NCBI GenBank assembly: GCA_938015405.1
Contig: CALLPZ010000277.1
Span: 1-7,399 of the forward strand
Direction of reading: 5' to 3'
From: an uncultured Pseudanabaenaceae cyanobacterium
GTDB taxonomy: Bacteria; Cyanobacteriota; Cyanobacteriia; PCC-9006; JAAUQQ01
DNA length: 7,399 bases
The position numbers and the translations under genes are program-made. Below, one piece after another: positions 6,293 to 7,399 of this stretch. Position 1 is the stretch's first letter; every line of letters starts with the position of its first letter. The notes below the pieces were generated by a model. The model was not told where the DNA came from. It saw nothing but the letters and a program-made list of their open reading frames with translations, and did not search any database.

Positions 6293-7047
6293 CGTTCACA
6301 GAAGAATTTGTGCCCGTCCAGGACGGAGGCTTTGATTCTCCTCGCTATCCCACTGCATTTGGGGTGACTTTCTCTCCCCAGCTCATTGGTATCTTGCTGG
6401 CAGTGGTGGGTTTGGCGGGTGGTATCTACCTCCTCCTGAGCCAGGTACTTCCAGCGATTCAGAGTAACCAAGATCGCAAAGCTGAGGTGGAGCGTAAAGA
6501 GCTGCTCTTGGCTGAGCAAGAGGCGAGCTTGGAAAACCGCGAAGCTGTTGAGGCTGAGAAAGACTCTGCGTTAGCTGAGTTTGATCAGGTGATGAGCCTC
6601 TATGCCAGCGAGCCTGCTTTGGATACTTTGCTCTATGACATTAGCAACAGCTTGCCGAGTCCCAAAGAGCTACTCACTAGCTTTGCTCCCGATGGTGAAG
6701 TGGAAGTGATTGAGGATGGCTCCCTGGGCGTAGAAGTTGACGGGATGTTGAAGCGCCAGTCCTATCAGGTCTCCACTGAGGGTAGCTACCAGCAAACCGA
6801 AGATTTCATCAAGCGCGTTGAGCGGCTAACGCCCTTGCTGCGCATCACTGACTTGAGTACCGAGTCCGAGCAGTTGGTTCAGCAGGTGAATGTGGGTCCC
6901 TTCGGCACCGTTGAAGTGACTCCCAAAGAGCCGCAGCTCACCACATCTCTAACTTTGGAGGCGTTGGTTCAACGTTCCCGTGAGGAGATTGAGGCTGCGC
7001 GTTCTGCCGCTGCTGCTGATGCTGCTGCGAATGCGGCCCCTCAGTAG
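6289..7047 (+). CDS. pilO: Type IV pilus alignment protein PilO
   Basis: PilO pairs with PilN through coiled coils and periplasmic domains and helps align PilQ with the inner-membrane motor. The product has 252 residues. It begins with a short cytoplasmic tail (1-28), one membrane helix at about 30-53 (IGILLAVVGLAGGIYLLLSQ), a charged coiled coil at about 60-100, and a PilO-type domain containing YDISNSLPSPKELL (116-129) and the region YQVSTEGSYQQTEDFIKRVERL (159-180), followed by LLRITDLS (183-190) and a strand LTTSLTLEAL (217-226). It ends with an alanine-rich tail (236-252). It starts in the ATGA overlap with pilN, and pilQ follows after 128 bp without a pilP. The identification rests on order, topology and fold pattern rather than on a single motif. 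Confidence 0.92.
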   Translation: MTFTEEFVPVQDGGFDSPRYPTAFGVTFSPQLIGILLAVVGLAGGIYLLLSQVLPAIQSNQDRKAEVERKELLLAEQEASLENREAVEAEKDSALAEFDQVMSLYASEPALDTLLYDISNSLPSPKELLTSFAPDGEVEVIEDGSLGVEVDGMLKRQSYQVSTEGSYQQTEDFIKRVERLTPLLRITDLSTESEQLVQQVNVGPFGTVEVTPKEPQLTTSLTLEALVQRSREEIEAARSAAAADAAANAAPQ

Positions 7048-7175
7048 GTCTTGGGCGAAGTTTCTCCCAGATTGATTTGTTTAATATTGCCTGGCTTTCT
7101 TAGCCTTCTAAGTTCATCAGTGCAATTCCATTCTTCTAACTGTTTTATCGCTGGCATAGTGTGAGGATAGACACA
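7048..7175. other. pilO-pilQ intergenic gap
   Basis: 128 bp without a gene, markedly more AT-rich and T-rich than its surroundings. A weak hairpin (TGGG 7052-7055 with CCCA 7066-7069, interrupted stem) follows the pilO stop. CATAGT at 7155-7160 could be a -10 element, but no good -35 is seen 17 bases upstream. pilQ could therefore be read from the pil operon, from its own promoter, or both. There is no room for a pilP. Confidence 0.5.
7164..7167 (+). promoter_or_regulatory. pilQ ribosome binding site
   Basis: AGGA, within GAGGATAG, lies 8 bases before the pilQ ATG at 7176, supporting that start. Confidence 0.7.
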
Positions 7176-7399
7176 ATGAAACCCCTTCTTGGTTTTGGTA
7201 GCATCGCAGCCGCAAGTGCCATCGTCGTGATGGCTGCTCAGCCTGGCTTAGCCGCTCCTACAGAAATTACTGGTGTGGATGTAAAGCAAACCAGTGGTGG
7301 TATTGCTTTGGAGCTCAAGACTCGTTTTGGCGATCGCCCTCAAGTTTTCTCTGCTCCCCGTGGCAATAGCTGGGTCGCTGACGTCATCAATAGTCAACT
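7176..7399 (+). CDS. pilQ: Type IV pilus secretin PilQ, N-terminal part (cut by window edge)
   Basis: Open from the ATG at 7176 to the window end: 74 codons plus two bases. PilQ forms the outer-membrane ring through which the pilus passes. Residues 1-26 are a classical signal peptide: MKPLL, a hydrophobic core (AAASAIVVMAA) and a signal-peptidase I site near GLA-AP. From about residue 29 an AMIN-type domain begins: EITGVDVKQTSGGIALELKT (30-49), GDRPQVFSAPRGNSW (52-66) and VADVINSQ (67-74). AMIN domains bind peptidoglycan and are found at the N-terminus of PilQ. The secretin and STN parts lie outside the window, so the name rests on the signal peptide, the AMIN pattern and the position after pilO. 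Other AMIN proteins (AmiC) are less likely here. Confidence 0.85.
   Translation, partial: MKPLLGFGSIAAASAIVVMAAQPGLAAPTEITGVDVKQTSGGIALELKTRFGDRPQVFSAPRGNSWVADVINSQ
7329..7338. repeat. HIP1 in GGCGATCGCC inside pilQ
   Basis: A 10-bp palindrome containing HIP1 (7330-7337), encoding Gly-Asp-Arg of the conserved GDRPQ segment of the AMIN domain. Confidence 0.9.

Noticed and set aside
7052..7069. Hairpin after pilO as an intrinsic terminator
   Set aside because: Interrupted stem, a loop of only two bases at best, and no immediate T-run.
1..7399. CRISPR array, tRNA, rRNA, insertion sequence or attachment site
   Set aside because: No regularly spaced repeats, cloverleaf, transposase-like frame or terminal repeats were seen.

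Overview
The window is almost certainly from a cyanobacterium. The octamer GCGATCGC (HIP1, the highly iterated palindrome of many cyanobacterial genomes) occurs seven times in 7.4 kb. The pilM-pilN-pilO-pilQ order without a recognisable pilP is also typical of cyanobacteria. The sequence does not settle the genus. Two genes start with GTG.

Layout. Positions 1-2379, minus strand: one long open frame of 793 codons that runs off the left edge. It encodes a soluble protein with about four GAF-like domains and a C-terminal helical part resembling a histidine-kinase dimerisation region, but without a clear phospho-accepting H-box in the visible part. Positions 2380-2813: a 434-bp divergent intergenic region with several inverted repeats. 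Positions 2814-3980, plus strand: pyrD, the class 2 (quinone-linked) dihydroorotate dehydrogenase of pyrimidine synthesis. Positions 3981-4372: a 392-bp gap with two HIP1 copies that together form an 11-bp stem, a second hairpin, and a possible 37-codon leader ORF whose end overlaps the pilM start. Positions 4373-7399, plus strand: pilM, pilN, pilO and the first 74 codons of pilQ, the alignment and secretin part of the type IV pilus machine.

How the genes work together. PilM is a cytoplasmic actin-like protein that binds the N-terminal tail of PilN. PilN and PilO are single-pass inner-membrane proteins with periplasmic domains that bridge to the outer-membrane secretin PilQ, which starts here with a signal peptide and an AMIN domain. 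pilM/pilN (3-bp gap) and pilN/pilO (4-bp ATGA overlap) are packed as one operon with strong Shine-Dalgarno sites inside the preceding gene; pilQ follows after 128 bp. pyrD and the GAF gene are neighbours with no evident functional link to the pilus.

The genes are of known families and I see no clearly new system. The points most worth checking are the apparently degenerate kinase end of the GAF protein, the stacked inverted repeats upstream of pyrD, and the possible leader ORF coupled to pilM.
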